Origin: Paracoccus albus
GTDB lineage: Bacteria > Pseudomonadota > Alphaproteobacteria > Rhodobacterales > Rhodobacteraceae
DNA: 64,000 nucleotides
Assembly (NCBI RefSeq): GCF_027913035.1
Contig: NZ_CP115775.1
Location: 186,001-250,000, forward strand
Direction of reading: 5' to 3'
Positions 9,257 to 18,835 of this stretch are shown here, piece by piece. Under the pieces are notes generated by a model. That model saw nothing but the letters and a program-made list of their open reading frames with translations, had not been told where the DNA came from and did no database searches. The translations under genes were made by a program, and so were the position numbers. Position 1 is the first letter of the stretch, and the number at the start of each line of letters is the position of its first letter.

Positions 9257-9697
9257 ATGATCAAAGAGTTTAAGGAATTCATTGCCAAGGGCAATGTGAT
9301 GGACATGGCAGTCGGTATAATCATCGGCGCTGCGTTTACGGCTATCGTTACATCTCTGGTGTCAGACCTGATCAACCCGATTATCGGCCTGATCACGGGT
9401 GGCACCGACTTCACCAGCAAATATGTCGTGCTGTCCGGCACCGCCCCGGAGGGCGCCTCGTTGGAGGCCGCACGCGAAGCTGGCGCGAACGTCTTCGCCT
9501 ATGGTGCGTTCTTCTCTGCCGTGATCAACTTCCTGATCATCGCATTCGTCGTGTTCTTGCTGGTCAAGGCCGTGAACCGCATCAAGGACAGCGCCGCTGG
9601 CGCGAAGGTCGAAGAAGAGGAAGCACCGGCTGGGCCGACCTCTGAAGAACTGCTCGTTCAGATCCGCGATGAGCTGCGCGCCCGCCCGAGCGTCTGA
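9257..9697 (+). CDS. mscL: Large-conductance mechanosensitive channel
   Basis: Homopentameric inner-membrane emergency valve that opens under membrane tension during hypo-osmotic shock. The 146-residue protein starts [22 protein letters not shown]1 with the pore-lining glycines ([22 protein letters not shown]) is followed by a periplasmic loop of ordinary length, TM2 ([18 protein letters not shown]) and the C-terminal amphipathic helix [14 protein letters not shown]. The start at 9257 has AGGAAAGG 8 nt upstream; the open frame upstream of that is noise. It is monocistronic, with a 240-bp upstream region and a terminator directly downstream. Confidence 0.97.
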   Translation: MIKEFKEFIAKGNVMDMAVGIIIGAAFTAIVTSLVSDLINPIIGLITGGTDFTSKYVVLSGTAPEGASLEAAREAGANVFAYGAFFSAVINFLIIAFVVFLLVKAVNRIKDSAAGAKVEEEEAPAGPTSEELLVQIRDELRARPSV

Positions 9698-9719
9698 TCC
9701 TTCGGGCATACATTAAGAC

Positions 9720-9756
9720 GACCGGAAGAGCCTCGCCCTTCCGGTCTTTCTTTTTT
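9720..9756 (+). terminator. Rho-independent terminator after mscL
   Basis: A perfect 9-bp stem GACCGGAAG / CTTCCGGTC (9720-9728 with 9738-9746) and a 9-nt loop are followed by TTTCTTTTTT. It lies 22 nt after the mscL stop. The reverse strand reads GTCTTAAT after the same stem, so it may also help to end the convergent ald transcript. Confidence 0.92.
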
Positions 9757-9765
9757 GAAGTTGGC

Positions 9766-10878
9766 CTACAGCAGCGCTTCGGGCGAAATGCTTTCGATGT
9801 CCAGTGCGGCACCGACCGGGGCAGAGGTCAGCTTACCCTCATGCGTGGAAAGCCCTGCACGCAGATGCACGTCGTCGTGGATCGCTTTACGCCAGCCTTT
9901 GTCTGCAAGCGCAAGAACGAAGGGCAGCGTGGCGTTGCCAAGCGCCTGACTGGAGGTGCGCGAAACGGCACCCGGCATGTTGGCGACGCAGTAATGAACA
10001 ATACTGTCAACCTCATAGATCGGGTCCTGATGCGTTGTTGGCCGCGAGGTTTCAAAGCAGCCGCCCTGATCAATGGCCACATCGACAAGAACCGCGCCCG
10101 GTTTCATCGTTGCGAGTTGCTCGCGGCTGATCAGCTTTGGTGCTGCCGCCCCGGGAATGAGCACCGCGCCGACGATCATATCGGCGGTAGGCAGCAGTTC
10201 GGCAGTGGCAGCCGCGGTCGCATACTGTGTCGTCAGCCTGCCCATGAAGATATCATCCAGATAGGACAACCGCGGGATCGAACGGTCGAGCACGGTGACA
10301 TTGGCACCCATGCCAGCCGCAACCCGAGCCGCTGCTGTGCCGACAACGCCACCGCCGATGATCACGACATTGGCCGGACGGACGCCGGGGACGCCGCCCA
10401 GCAGGACGCCTTCGCCGCCATTGGCCTTCTGAAGCGCCCAGGCACCGGCCTGTGGCGCAAGGCGACCGGCCACTTCGGACATCGGCGCAAGCAGCGGCAG
10501 GCCGCCACGAGTGTCGGTAACGGTTTCATAGGCGATCGAGGTGACACCTGAATCAAGCAGGTCCCGCGTCTGTGCGGGATCCGGTGCGAGGTGCAGATAG
10601 GTGAACAGCAACTGACCGCGGCGCAGCATGGCGCGTTCCGGTGCCTGCGGTTCCTTGACCTTCACGATCATATCGGCGCGGTCGAAAACCGTCTTTGCGT
10701 CCGGTGCGATCTGCGCGCCCGCCTCGATATAGTCCTCATCCGTGTAACCGGAGCCAAGCCCGGCGCCAGATTGGATAAGCACATCGTGGCCGTGGAACTT
10801 CGCCTCTCGCGCGGCGTCAGGACGCAGCCCAACCCTGAATTCCTGCGGTTTGATTTCCGTCGGGCAGCCAATAAGCAT
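9766..10878 (-). CDS. ald: Alanine dehydrogenase
   Basis: NAD-dependent enzyme interconverting L-alanine and pyruvate plus ammonia. It is 370 residues, the usual size. It has the N-terminal substrate domain [20 protein letters not shown], with the Arg and Lys that bind pyruvate (KVKEPQ), and catalytic His in LHLAPD. The Rossmann fold [23 protein letters not shown] and the [19 protein letters not shown] block are also present. The ATG at 10878 is chosen, with AGGAG 6 nt upstream; a GTG codon immediately before it is less well spaced. The divergent AsnC/Lrp-type gene is the expected regulator, as in other bacteria where ald is switched on by alanine. Confidence 0.97.
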   Translation of the reverse strand: MLIGCPTEIKPQEFRVGLRPDAAREAKFHGHDVLIQSGAGLGSGYTDEDYIEAGAQIAPDAKTVFDRADMIVKVKEPQAPERAMLRRGQLLFTYLHLAPDPAQTRDLLDSGVTSIAYETVTDTRGGLPLLAPMSEVAGRLAPQAGAWALQKANGGEGVLLGGVPGVRPANVVIIGGGVVGTAAARVAAGMGANVTVLDRSIPRLSYLDDIFMGRLTTQYATAAATAELLPTADMIVGAVLIPGAAAPKLISREQLATMKPGAVLVDVAIDQGGCFETSRPTTHQDPIYEVDSIVHYCVANMPGAVSRTSSQALGNATLPFVLALADKGWRKAIHDDVHLRAGLSTHEGKLTSAPVGAALDIESISPEALL

Positions 10879-11013
10879 CACTCTCTCCTGTCGTCTTTGG
10901 CCCCATGGTGGGCCTTGCTCTCAGGGTGACATGGATCAGCGCGAATTTTCTACTTTTCTGATGCTGCTGAAATACGCTGTTCGGATAATCTTGCTCATTT
11001 CGATCAATTATGG

Positions 11014-11490
11014 ATGAATAATCCTAAGATGATTGATATCGACGCGATAGATCGCCGGATTCTTAGAGTTATCCAGAAGCAAGGCCGAATCACGAATGCT
11101 GAACTTGCCGCGCAGGTGAACCTGTCCGCATCTGCATGTCACCGCAGATTGCAGCGACTCGAGCAGGAGGGGGTTGTTCGTGGCTATGCCGCGCTGCTGG
11201 ACCGGCGCAAACTTGCCGTACCGACAACCGTGTTCGTCGAAATAACCTTGTCAGGTCAGGCAACGGAATTGCTTGAGGGGTTCGAGCGCGCGGTTCGCCT
11301 TATTCCGGATGTATTGGAATGCCACCTTATGGCGGGTACGGCCGACTATCTGCTGAAGCTCGCAGTGGCCGATACGGATGATTTTGCGCGTATCCATCGT
11401 GAATATCTCGCGCGGCTTCCGGGCGTGGCCCAGATGCATTCGTCATTTGCGCTCAGGACCGTAGCCGAAACCACGGCCCTGCCGCTTTGA
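11014..11490 (+). CDS. Lrp/AsnC-family regulator, probable activator of ald
   Basis: Regulator of 158 residues. The N-terminal winged helix-turn-helix IDAIDRRILRVIQKQGRITNAELA...NLSASACHRRLQRLEQEGVVRGY is followed by a RAM ligand-binding domain ending in the typical PGVAQMHSSFALRTV. These proteins form octamers and respond to amino acids. It is divergent from ald across about 135 bp. That spacer includes an A/T-rich stretch at about 10937-10985, suitable for Lrp-type binding. Control of ald by alanine is inferred from this arrangement and from AldR-type systems. The stop lies 1 nt from the convergent META gene. Confidence 0.9.
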   Translation: MNNPKMIDIDAIDRRILRVIQKQGRITNAELAAQVNLSASACHRRLQRLEQEGVVRGYAALLDRRKLAVPTTVFVEITLSGQATELLEGFERAVRLIPDVLECHLMAGTADYLLKLAVADTDDFARIHREYLARLPGVAQMHSSFALRTVAETTALPL

Positions 11491-11491
11491 T

Positions 11492-11995
11492 TTATTGGAC
11501 AGCGGACTCTACTGGCGAGGCAGCGGCGGGCGTTGCCGTGACCTGAGAGTTCGGGTTCAGGTTGCGACCGATCGGGCCCTCGGCAGATGCCAGGCGACCG
11601 TATTCGAAGGTCAGCGTGTCCGATCCGCCGGCGATGCGCATGACGCCGTCTTCATAGGTGATACGGTTCGCGGCGCGCAGCGCGTTGAAGAACGAGTTCT
11701 CCTGCGCGCTCCAGCGGCAGGTCTGGCCCGAAGTCTGGATCTCGCCAACAACGATTTCGGGCGGCGTGCCGGAAATCGGGGCGGCAAAGCTATTGCAGCC
11801 GGTGCGCCCGGTGATACCGGTCGGGGCGATCTGCATCGTTGTGTGACGAACGCTCAGCACTTCGCCGCCAATGTTGAACAGAACGTAGTCGCCCGTGGGC
11901 ACCGTCGAATAGGGTTCGTCGGGGGTGATCGTCGTCGGCTCGCAAGCGGCTAGTACGAGCGTTGCCAGGGCGGCAGCGGTCATTTGGCGAAACAT
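11492..11995 (-). CDS. META-domain (HslJ-like) lipoprotein
   Basis: Predicted envelope lipoprotein of 167 residues. The signal peptide ends in the lipobox LAAC, giving a lipidated cysteine at about residue 18. It is followed by a META/DUF306-type domain with GRTGCNSFAAPI, a second cysteine pair partner in GQTCRW, and ENSFFNALRAANRITYEDGVMRI. The C-terminal 30 residues are low-complexity Pro/Ala/Asn. The start at 11995 is set by GGAG 8 nt upstream. META proteins are linked with outer membrane stress or heat-shock responses in enterics, but the role here is unknown. Confidence 0.75.
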   Translation of the reverse strand: MFRQMTAAALATLVLAACEPTTITPDEPYSTVPTGDYVLFNIGGEVLSVRHTTMQIAPTGITGRTGCNSFAAPISGTPPEIVVGEIQTSGQTCRWSAQENSFFNALRAANRITYEDGVMRIAGGSDTLTFEYGRLASAEGPIGRNLNPNSQVTATPAAASPVESAVQ

Positions 11996-12297
11996 GGCAG
12001 CGTCTCCGGGTTGTGTATCGTTAAGCATTGCAGCGGGAATTACATTGAGACTTGAAATGGTCAACTCACTGATATGTCAGCGAAGAGGCGCGGTTGCAAT
12101 GCGATTCGGCGCTGATTCAGCGTCGCCGGCAGAAGAATCAAGGGCCTGCGGCAATTTGTGACGCAGGTCAGCGGGTGAGCGCGTAGCTTGAAAATCTTAA
12201 CATCTCTTAACCGCTGTTGCGCCGTTGCCACGATTCTTGCGGGTGGCAGCGCCGCTTTCCCATTGCGGCGGCGGCACCCGGCGCTAGTCTCCGCTTC

Positions 12298-13071
12298 ATG
12301 TTCGGGCTTGATCCTTCGATATTCATGTTTGTCTTTCTGGTGACGCTTTTCGCAGGTTTTGTGAAAGGCGCTGTCGGTTTTGCAATGCCGATGATCATGA
12401 TGTCGGCTTTCGCATCAGTTCTCTCGCCGGAGCAGGCACTGGCTGCGCTGATTCTGCCGACGCTGGTGACCAATGTCGTGCAGGCCGGACGGCAGGGGCT
12501 GGGTGCGGCATGGGGATCGGTCAAGCGGTTCAGATGGCATATCGCGATGGTCGCGATCTTCATTCTGGTTTCTGCGCCCTTTGTGCCGGTGGTGCCGCAG
12601 GGATTGATGTACCTGTTGCTTGGCATTCCGATCACCGGATATGCGCTGTGGCAGCTATCGGGCCGGTCGATGAAGCTGGATGTCGGAAGGGAACGTCGGT
12701 TTGAGATTGTCACCGGCATTATCGGCGGGCTTTACGGCGGCATCTCTGGCATTTGGGGTCCGCCGCTGATCGTTTACCTGCTGTCTATCAACGTTTCGAA
12801 ACAGGACCAGATGCGGGTTCAGGGCGTCGTGTTTCTGTTGGGCGCCATCATCCTGACCGTTGCGCATCTGTTCTCGGGTGTGCTGAATGCGACGACCCTT
12901 CCGCTATCTGCAGTGCTGGTCATACCCGGCCTTGCAGGCGTGTTCTGCGGACTGTGGGTTCATGACCGTCTGGATATCGCGCAGTTCCGTCGCTGGACGC
13001 AGATTCTGCTTGTGCTCAGCGGGTTGAACCTTGTGCGGCGCGGACTGGATATTCTGGCCTCTGACGGCTAG
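12298..13071 (+). CDS. TauE/SafE-family membrane permease
   Basis: Integral membrane protein of 257 residues with about eight hydrophobic helices and the two family repeats. The first repeat is marked by GFVKGAVGFAMPMIM and the second by GGLYGGISGIWGPPLIVYLL. Family members export or import sulfite, sulfoacetate and other small organosulfur or carboxylate anions. The substrate here cannot be read from sequence, and no sulfur gene is adjacent. The ATG at 12298 begins MFGLDPSIFMF; there is no convincing Shine-Dalgarno sequence. It is followed 25 nt later by dapE. Confidence 0.85.
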   Translation: MFGLDPSIFMFVFLVTLFAGFVKGAVGFAMPMIMMSAFASVLSPEQALAALILPTLVTNVVQAGRQGLGAAWGSVKRFRWHIAMVAIFILVSAPFVPVVPQGLMYLLLGIPITGYALWQLSGRSMKLDVGRERRFEIVTGIIGGLYGGISGIWGPPLIVYLLSINVSKQDQMRVQGVVFLLGAIILTVAHLFSGVLNATTLPLSAVLVIPGLAGVFCGLWVHDRLDIAQFRRWTQILLVLSGLNLVRRGLDILASDG

Positions 13072-13096
13072 GTGTTTACTGCAACAGGAGTAAACG

Positions 13097-14239
13097 ATGA
13101 CCGATGCCGCCAAGCTGACCGCCGACCTGATACGCTGCCCATCGGTTACACCGCAAGAGGCTGGCGCGCTGACACTTCTCAGCAGCGTCCTGACCGCAGG
13201 CGGCTTTGAATGTCAGCGCGTCGACAGAAACGGGACACCCAACCTTTTTGCGCGATGGGGTGCCAAGGGGGCGGCGCGCACGTTCGGCTTCAACGGTCAC
13301 GTTGATGTCGTGCCGCCGGGGGACACCGCAAGCTGGACCCATCCGCCATTTTCCGGGCATGTCGATGACGACGGCATGATCTGGGGGCGCGGCGCGACTG
13401 ACATGAAATCAGGCGTCGCAGCCTTTGCTGCGGCAGCGATTGATTTCGTCAGCCAGACCCCGCCTGACGGCGCGATAATCCTGACCATCACCGGGGACGA
13501 AGAAGGCCCCGCCCGCGACGGCACGGTCGCATTGCTCGACTGGATGGCGCAGGAAGGAGAGGCGATGTCGGTCTGCCTGGTGGGCGAGCCCTCGAACCCC
13601 GAAAACTTCGGGGAGATGATGAAGATAGGTCGTCGCGGCTCTGTCACCTATCGCGTAAGCGCGCGCGGCGTTCAGGGTCATGTCGCCTATCCGCATCGCG
13701 TGCGCAATCCGCTGCACGCGCTGTGCTGGTTTCTGGATGGGCTGGCTTCGAACCCGCTGGACGAGGGGTCCGAACATTTCGGGGCGTCCAGCCTGCAGGT
13801 CACGACGATTGATTGCGACAACCCGGCAAGCAATGTCGTGCCCGAAGTCGCGACGGCGACGTTCAATATACGCTTCAACGATCTGCACACCCCTGACTCG
13901 ATCGACGCCGATATGCAGCAGCGCGCCGCGGCAATCAGCGCAGAGACGGGTGTGGCTATTCTGCTGACACCTGATGTCGGTGCAGAAAGCTTTCTGACGG
14001 CGCCCGGACCTTTCGTGGATATGGTGCGTAATGTCGTCGAAGCCGAAACCGGCCTGACGCCAGAGCTGTCTACATCTGGCGGGACCTCGGACGCCCGTTT
14101 CGTCAAAGATCACTGCCCGGTCGTGGAATTCGGGCTTGTTGGCCGCTTCATGCATGAGGTTGATGAACGTGTCCCCGCAGATGAAGTGCGCGCATTGCAG
14201 CGGGTCTACAGCAAGATTCTGCAGGAATACTTCGCATGA
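13097..14239 (+). CDS. dapE: Succinyl-diaminopimelate desuccinylase
   Basis: Di-zinc M20 amidohydrolase that removes succinate from N-succinyl-LL-DAP in lysine and cell-wall synthesis. It has 380 residues. Metal ligands are visible in FNGHVDVVPPG, WGRGATDMKSG and GDEEGPA, and in the C-terminal PVVEFGLVG. The dimerisation domain includes GRRGSVTYRVSARGVQGHVAYPH and STSGGTSDARF. AGGAG precedes the start by 6 nt. The stop overlaps the start of a GNAT gene by 4 nt, so the two are translationally coupled. Confidence 0.97.
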   Translation: MTDAAKLTADLIRCPSVTPQEAGALTLLSSVLTAGGFECQRVDRNGTPNLFARWGAKGAARTFGFNGHVDVVPPGDTASWTHPPFSGHVDDDGMIWGRGATDMKSGVAAFAAAAIDFVSQTPPDGAIILTITGDEEGPARDGTVALLDWMAQEGEAMSVCLVGEPSNPENFGEMMKIGRRGSVTYRVSARGVQGHVAYPHRVRNPLHALCWFLDGLASNPLDEGSEHFGASSLQVTTIDCDNPASNVVPEVATATFNIRFNDLHTPDSIDADMQQRAAAISAETGVAILLTPDVGAESFLTAPGPFVDMVRNVVEAETGLTPELSTSGGTSDARFVKDHCPVVEFGLVGRFMHEVDERVPADEVRALQRVYSKILQEYFA

Positions 14240-14649
14240 GGATCGAACTGACCACGGATCTGGAAGCGTGCCGGCAATTGCGGCGACGCGTCTTCATCGA
14301 AGAGCAGGGCGTTTCCGAAGCGGAAGAATGGGACGGGCGCGACGCCAATGCTATTCACCTGTTGGGTTGGCTTGATCACCGCCCCGTTGCCACCGCCCGG
14401 ATGTTTCGGGACGGCGACACGGGCAAGATCGGGCGTGTTTGTGTGCTGCGCGAGGCGCGCGGAACCGGCGCAGGTGCCGCGATCATGCGCGCAGCACTTG
14501 AGGCGTTACGCAATGACGGTGCCCGCTTCGCCAAACTGTCCTCGCAATCCTATGCGCTGCCCTTTTACGAAAAGCTTGGTTTCAGCGCCTATGGTCCCGA
14601 ATATCTGGATGCTGGCATTCCGCATCGGGACATGGTTCTGGAACTGTAG
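14236..14649 (+). CDS. GNAT-family N-acetyltransferase (ElaA/YjcF type)
   Basis: Single GNAT domain of 137 residues. It starts MRIELTTDLEACRQLRRRVFIEEQGVS, the CRxLR-VF-EEQ pattern of the ElaA/YjcF subgroup. The acetyl-CoA pyrophosphate loop is GRVCVLREARGTGAGAAIM, and motif B is SQSYALPFYEKLGF. The acetyl acceptor is unknown. The ATGA overlap with dapE suggests co-expression, but no link to lysine synthesis is established for this family. Confidence 0.88.
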   Translation: MRIELTTDLEACRQLRRRVFIEEQGVSEAEEWDGRDANAIHLLGWLDHRPVATARMFRDGDTGKIGRVCVLREARGTGAGAAIMRAALEALRNDGARFAKLSSQSYALPFYEKLGFSAYGPEYLDAGIPHRDMVLEL

Positions 14650-14708
14650 CGCGGCAAGCGTATTGTTTCGGGAAAGATACCGGCCTTGCAGTCGGGGAAA
14701 GGGCCGTC

Positions 14709-16964
14709 ATGGCATTGCCGACAAAGCAACAGATTCTGGATTGGGTGGCCGAGCACCCCGACGCGGCGTCGAAGCGCGACATTTCCAAAGCCTTTTCAGT
14801 CAAGGGGCAAGAGAAGATCGAACTGAAGCGTATGCTGAAAGAACTGGCCGAGGAAGGCAGACTTGAGCGTCGCCGCAAGACCTATCGCGATGCCGAACAT
14901 CTTCCGCCGGTCACGGTCCTCAAGCTTCTTGCGCCGGATTCAAATGGCGATCTGTTCGCACGCCCGATGGAATTTCGGGGCGACGGGCCAGTGCCGCGCA
15001 TCCTCTACCGTCCAAGGGACGCCGATCCCGCCCTTGGCGAAGGCGACCGCTTTCTGGGCCGGTTGATCGAAGAAAGGGATGAAGATCACGACTATATAGC
15101 GCGGCTGATCCGCAAGATCGGAGAGACGAAACACAAGATCGTCGGCATCTACCGTAAGGCGGCAGAGGGCGGGCGCATCGTGCCGATCGACAAGGGCGCC
15201 GATCGTGAATGGCGAGTCCGTGATGGCGACGCGCAGGGCGCGCAGGATGGTGAGCTGGTCGAGGCAGAGCAGGCCGGTCCCAAGGGGCGCATGGGCCTGC
15301 CGCAGGCGCGCATCATTGACAGGCTGGGTGATCCATCGGCACCCAAGGCCGTCAGCCTGATAGCCATTCATCAGCACAATATTCCCGACGACTTTCCGGA
15401 TGAGGTCATTGCAGAGGCGGATTCGAAAAAGCCCGCAGGTATGAAAGGTCGTGAAGACCTTCGCGATATCCCGCTGCTGACCATAGACCCTGCTGATGCG
15501 CGTGACCGAGATGACGCGGTTGCGGCCATTCCCGACACCGATCCGAAGAACCCCGGCGGCATGATTCTATGGGTCGCGATTGCGGATGTGGCGCATTACG
15601 TCACGCCCGGCAGCGCCCTGGACCGAGAGGCGAGAAAGCGCGGGAACTCCACCTATTTCCCGGATCGGGTTGTCCCGATGTTGCCCGATATCCTGTCGGC
15701 GGATCTGTGCAGCCTGCACGAGGATGTCGACCGTGCCGTCATTGCAGTCCGGATGCGCATTGACGCGCAGGGCAATAAGATCGGCCAGAAATTCCATCGC
15801 GGTATGATGCGCTCGCTCGCGAGCCTGAGCTATGAGCAGGCGCAATCTGCATTCGATGGGCGGCCAGACGAAGCGACAGAACCTCTGCTGGAAACCGCAC
15901 TGAAACCGCTTATGCAGGCATATGAACTGTTGAAGGCGGCTCGCCGCAAGCGGCAGCCGCTGGATCTCGACCTGCCAGAGCGTCAGATTGTTCTGGATGA
16001 TGATGGCAGGGTTCGGTCGGTCAATTTCAAGGACCGCTTTGACGCACATAAGCTGATTGAAGAATTCATGGTCCTGGCCAATGTCGCCGCAGCCGAAGAG
16101 CTGACCCGCCTGAAGCGTCCTCTTCTGTTTCGCGTGCACGAAGAACCGTCGGCAGAAAAAATGGAGGCATTGCGAGAGGTCGCGCAAGCGTCCGGCTTTG
16201 CACTGGCAAAGGGCCAGGTGCTGCATACATCCCAACTCAACCGGCTTTTATCGCAGGCAGCAGGCACGGATTTTGACGAGCTGATAAATATCTCGACCCT
16301 GCGTTCGATGACCCAAGCATATTATAATCCCGAGAATTTCGGGCATTTTGGACTTGCCCTGAAAAACTATGCACATTTCACCAGCCCGATCCGGCGGTAT
16401 TCCGACCTGATCGTTCACCGGGCGCTTATTTCAGGCCATGGCTGGGGCGATGATGGCTTGTCGCAATGGGATATCGACAACCTGTCTGAAACCGCGAATC
16501 AGATCTCAACGACAGAACGCCGCAGCATGGAGGCAGAGCGCGACACCACAGACCGCTATCTGGCGGCATATCTTGCCGAGCGGGTCGGTTCAGAAATGAC
16601 CGGGCGTATCAGTGGGGTGCAGAAGTTCGGTGCTTTCGTGAAACTGGACGGGACAGGCGCAGACGGGCTGCTGCCCATTCGCGAAATCGGAAATGAGTAT
16701 TTCCACTTCGACCGCGATGCGCAAACATTGGTGGGTTCGGAAACCGGCGTAGAAATCGGCATCGGCCAACGTGTCACTGTCCGCCTTGCCGAAGCGTCGC
16801 CCTTGACCGGCGGGCTGGTCCTCGAACTGCTGGAGCTTGAGGGGGCGACGGTTGTGCAGGGTCCTAAGACCAAGCGGGGGCGCTCGGCACGGCGGCGGCC
16901 AGCCCAAGTTAAGGCAAAGGCCAAGGCGGCAGCGAAGAAGGCGAAGCGGCAGCGGCGCGGTTAG
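14709..16964 (+). CDS. rnr: Ribonuclease R
   Basis: Processive 3'-5' exoribonuclease of the RNB family, 751 residues, that degrades structured RNA. An N-terminal winged-helix-like region and cold-shock domains precede the RNB catalytic core. The core carries the acidic metal ligands in TIDPADARDRDDAV and the conserved HFTSPIRRYSDLIVHR near residue 565. An S1 domain follows (GRISGVQKFGAFVKLDGTGADGLLP), then a lysine/arginine-rich tail of about 35 residues. The tail is longer and more basic than in many RNase R proteins and fits the known role of such tails in unwinding. Confidence 0.97.
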   Translation: MALPTKQQILDWVAEHPDAASKRDISKAFSVKGQEKIELKRMLKELAEEGRLERRRKTYRDAEHLPPVTVLKLLAPDSNGDLFARPMEFRGDGPVPRILYRPRDADPALGEGDRFLGRLIEERDEDHDYIARLIRKIGETKHKIVGIYRKAAEGGRIVPIDKGADREWRVRDGDAQGAQDGELVEAEQAGPKGRMGLPQARIIDRLGDPSAPKAVSLIAIHQHNIPDDFPDEVIAEADSKKPAGMKGREDLRDIPLLTIDPADARDRDDAVAAIPDTDPKNPGGMILWVAIADVAHYVTPGSALDREARKRGNSTYFPDRVVPMLPDILSADLCSLHEDVDRAVIAVRMRIDAQGNKIGQKFHRGMMRSLASLSYEQAQSAFDGRPDEATEPLLETALKPLMQAYELLKAARRKRQPLDLDLPERQIVLDDDGRVRSVNFKDRFDAHKLIEEFMVLANVAAAEELTRLKRPLLFRVHEEPSAEKMEALREVAQASGFALAKGQVLHTSQLNRLLSQAAGTDFDELINISTLRSMTQAYYNPENFGHFGLALKNYAHFTSPIRRYSDLIVHRALISGHGWGDDGLSQWDIDNLSETANQISTTERRSMEAERDTTDRYLAAYLAERVGSEMTGRISGVQKFGAFVKLDGTGADGLLPIREIGNEYFHFDRDAQTLVGSETGVEIGIGQRVTVRLAEASPLTGGLVLELLELEGATVVQGPKTKRGRSARRRPAQVKAKAKAAAKKAKRQRRG

Positions 16965-17284
16965 GCCTCGGTCCAGACCGCCATTGCTGTCCCGCCGGGC
17001 TCACGAAATTCGAAGCGTCGGCCACCGGGGAAGGAGAAAATCGGTTTGATGATTTCTGCCCCGGCGCTTTCTACCTTGGCAAACGCGGCCTCAAGATCAT
17101 CGGCCTTTAATACGACCAGTGGCGGCACCAACTCTCCGGCCGATATGCCGCCAGAGATCCCGGCATCCGCCAGTTCCTGATATTCGGGGCCGTAATCGTT
17201 GAAGGTCCACCCGAAGGCATCGGCGAAGAAGGCCTTCGTTTCCGCCATCTTTGGAGACGAGAATTCAATATAGTCGATTTTCAT
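16961..17284 (-). CDS. VOC-family (glyoxalase/bleomycin resistance) protein
   Basis: Small one-module VOC protein of 107 residues starting MKIDYIEFSSPKMAETKAFFADAFGWTF. It has the paired beta-alpha-beta-beta-beta halves and ends FEFREPGGTAMAVWTE, where E-P-G-G and the last Glu are typical of the fold. The substrate cannot be inferred. The start at 17284 has AGGA 7 nt upstream. The 3' end overlaps the convergent rnr gene by 4 nt. Confidence 0.85.
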   Translation of the reverse strand: MKIDYIEFSSPKMAETKAFFADAFGWTFNDYGPEYQELADAGISGGISAGELVPPLVVLKADDLEAAFAKVESAGAEIIKPIFSFPGGRRFEFREPGGTAMAVWTEA

Positions 17285-17331
17285 GACGAATCCTTTGAAT
17301 GTTCGCCTTTTGTTTTGACTTGTATCCGCCC

Positions 17332-17736
17332 TCAGCGCAAGGTCGGCGGGCCGGGGCGACGTTCGCGAATATCCTCCACCCCCATGCGCAGGCCAGCCCC
17401 GATCCGATGCGCCAGTGCCGACCACGCCGCGGCGAGATCTTCGGGCAGGGTGCGGCGCAGGGTTTCGTCAAACAGCGCCAGCCAAACGGGGAAATGTGCA
17501 GCCTGCACGTCACCCGCCTGAATATGGGTGCGCATCGGATTGCCGTCATAGCTGCGTTCAAACAGAATCGTATTGCGCCAGAAGCGGGCGATCTTCTCTT
17601 CATGCGCGGGCCAGTCAGTGACATGATTGGCAAAGACCGGTCCAAGCACCTCATGCCTGCGGATCGCGGCGTAAAAGACCTTTACGACGCGGTCGATCTG
17701 GTCAGGGGTCAACTCGATGCGTGGCGGAATGCTCAT
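17332..17736 (-). CDS. Group III truncated haemoglobin
   Basis: Globin of 134 residues with the group III pattern FYAAIRRHEVLGPVFANHVTDWPAHEEKIARFWRN and HFPVWLALFDETL, in which the histidine of AAHFPVW is the proximal haem ligand. Group III haemoglobins are thought to handle oxygen or nitric oxide. The ATG at 17736 is used because the extra N-terminal residues of a start at 17760 match nothing conserved. It shares a minus-strand run with the VOC gene downstream. Confidence 0.88.
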   Translation of the reverse strand: MSIPPRIELTPDQIDRVVKVFYAAIRRHEVLGPVFANHVTDWPAHEEKIARFWRNTILFERSYDGNPMRTHIQAGDVQAAHFPVWLALFDETLRRTLPEDLAAAWSALAHRIGAGLRMGVEDIRERRPGPPTLR

Positions 17737-17789
17737 GCAGCCTAAATGCGCCCGCCGCATCAGGTGCGCAAGGTGCGGTAGTGTCGCAG

Positions 17790-18692
17790 TCAGATCGTCA
17801 GCCGTGATCTGAACAGACGCTCTGGCGGGATGATGACCATCAGCCCGGCAAGCGTGATCGCGATAATGCCGATCCAGCCGGGCAGGCCGGGCAGGGTGGA
17901 AAACAGCATGAAATCGAACACGACCGCCCAGACCAGCCCGGTGAACTCAAACGGCGCAAGGACAGAAACCGGCGCCCGCGCCATGGATTCGGTCGCGGCG
18001 ATATGGGCGAGCCCGCCCAGAAGCCCGGCACCGATCAGGACCGATGTCGCGTAAAGATCCAGACTGTTCCATCCGAATGGAATCGTTGCCAGCCCGACAA
18101 AGGTGGTGAACAGCGCGAAATAGAAAGAGATCGTCGCCGCACTTTCCGTGCGGGTCATCGTCTTCACATAGACCCGGTAGACCGCCACCAGACCGGCGAA
18201 TCCCAGCCCGGCGGCGATCCCGATCAGCGCGCCCTCTCCGGGCATGGTCATCCCCTGCCAGAGAATCGCGATGACACCCGCAAATCCAAGCGTGACGGCG
18301 GCGATCAGCCAAAGCGTGATCCGCTCTCCCAGAAAGATCGCGGCGATGGGCAGGGTGAGGACCGGGCCAAGAAAGCCAAGCGCTTCGGCATAGGCGACTG
18401 GCAGATAGGCCAATGAGATGAAGGAAAATGCCATGGCCGCTGCGCCAAGTGCGCCGCGCAGAAAATGTGCGCCGGGGCGACTTGTGTAGAGCGCGGCCGG
18501 AAAATCGCCTCGGATCGCCATATAAATACAGATCGGAATGATCGCGATGGCCGATCGCCAGAAGATGATCTGGCCCAGCGTTGCCTCATCGGATGCTTCG
18601 CGGATCATGGCCGACATCGCGGTGATCAGGAAGGCCGCCAGCAACCGCAGCCAGACGCCGCCATTCACGCTTTCCTTCGGTGCGACATACAT
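17790..18692 (-). CDS. EamA/DMT-family exporter
   Basis: Ten-helix drug/metabolite transporter of 300 residues made of two EamA repeats (first helix block VWLRLLAAFLITAMSAMI, second repeat beginning GALIGIAAGLGFAGLVAVY). The sequence AYLPVAYAEALGFLGPVLTLPIAAIFLGERIT is the diagnostic helix 4-5 region. Family members export amino acids or other metabolites; the substrate is unknown. AGGG 8 nt upstream supports the ATG at 18692. Confidence 0.85.
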   Translation of the reverse strand: MYVAPKESVNGGVWLRLLAAFLITAMSAMIREASDEATLGQIIFWRSAIAIIPICIYMAIRGDFPAALYTSRPGAHFLRGALGAAAMAFSFISLAYLPVAYAEALGFLGPVLTLPIAAIFLGERITLWLIAAVTLGFAGVIAILWQGMTMPGEGALIGIAAGLGFAGLVAVYRVYVKTMTRTESAATISFYFALFTTFVGLATIPFGWNSLDLYATSVLIGAGLLGGLAHIAATESMARAPVSVLAPFEFTGLVWAVVFDFMLFSTLPGLPGWIGIIAITLAGLMVIIPPERLFRSRLTI

Positions 18693-18835
18693 GATCTGAT
18701 CCCTTTTCCTCAGTAAATGCTGTATTGTTAACGCTAACAAATCGGCTGAATCAACCCCGGCTTTGACCCTGGCCCGGCCTGCTGGTAAGCCCGCCACAGC
18801 CGGTCGCAGCCCACCCGGACAAAACAGGAGCCTCT

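Noticed and set aside
12196..12215. TTAA-like pair resembling a CtrA binding site upstream of the TauE gene
   Set aside because: The two TTAA halves are separated by 6 nt and not the 7 of the consensus, and the downstream gene has no cell-cycle link.
18730..18835. Possible preQ1 riboswitch in front of queF
   Set aside because: I looked for the short C-rich stem-loop with an A-rich tail running into the ribosome binding site and did not find it; the leader is G/C-rich with an ordinary AGGAG.
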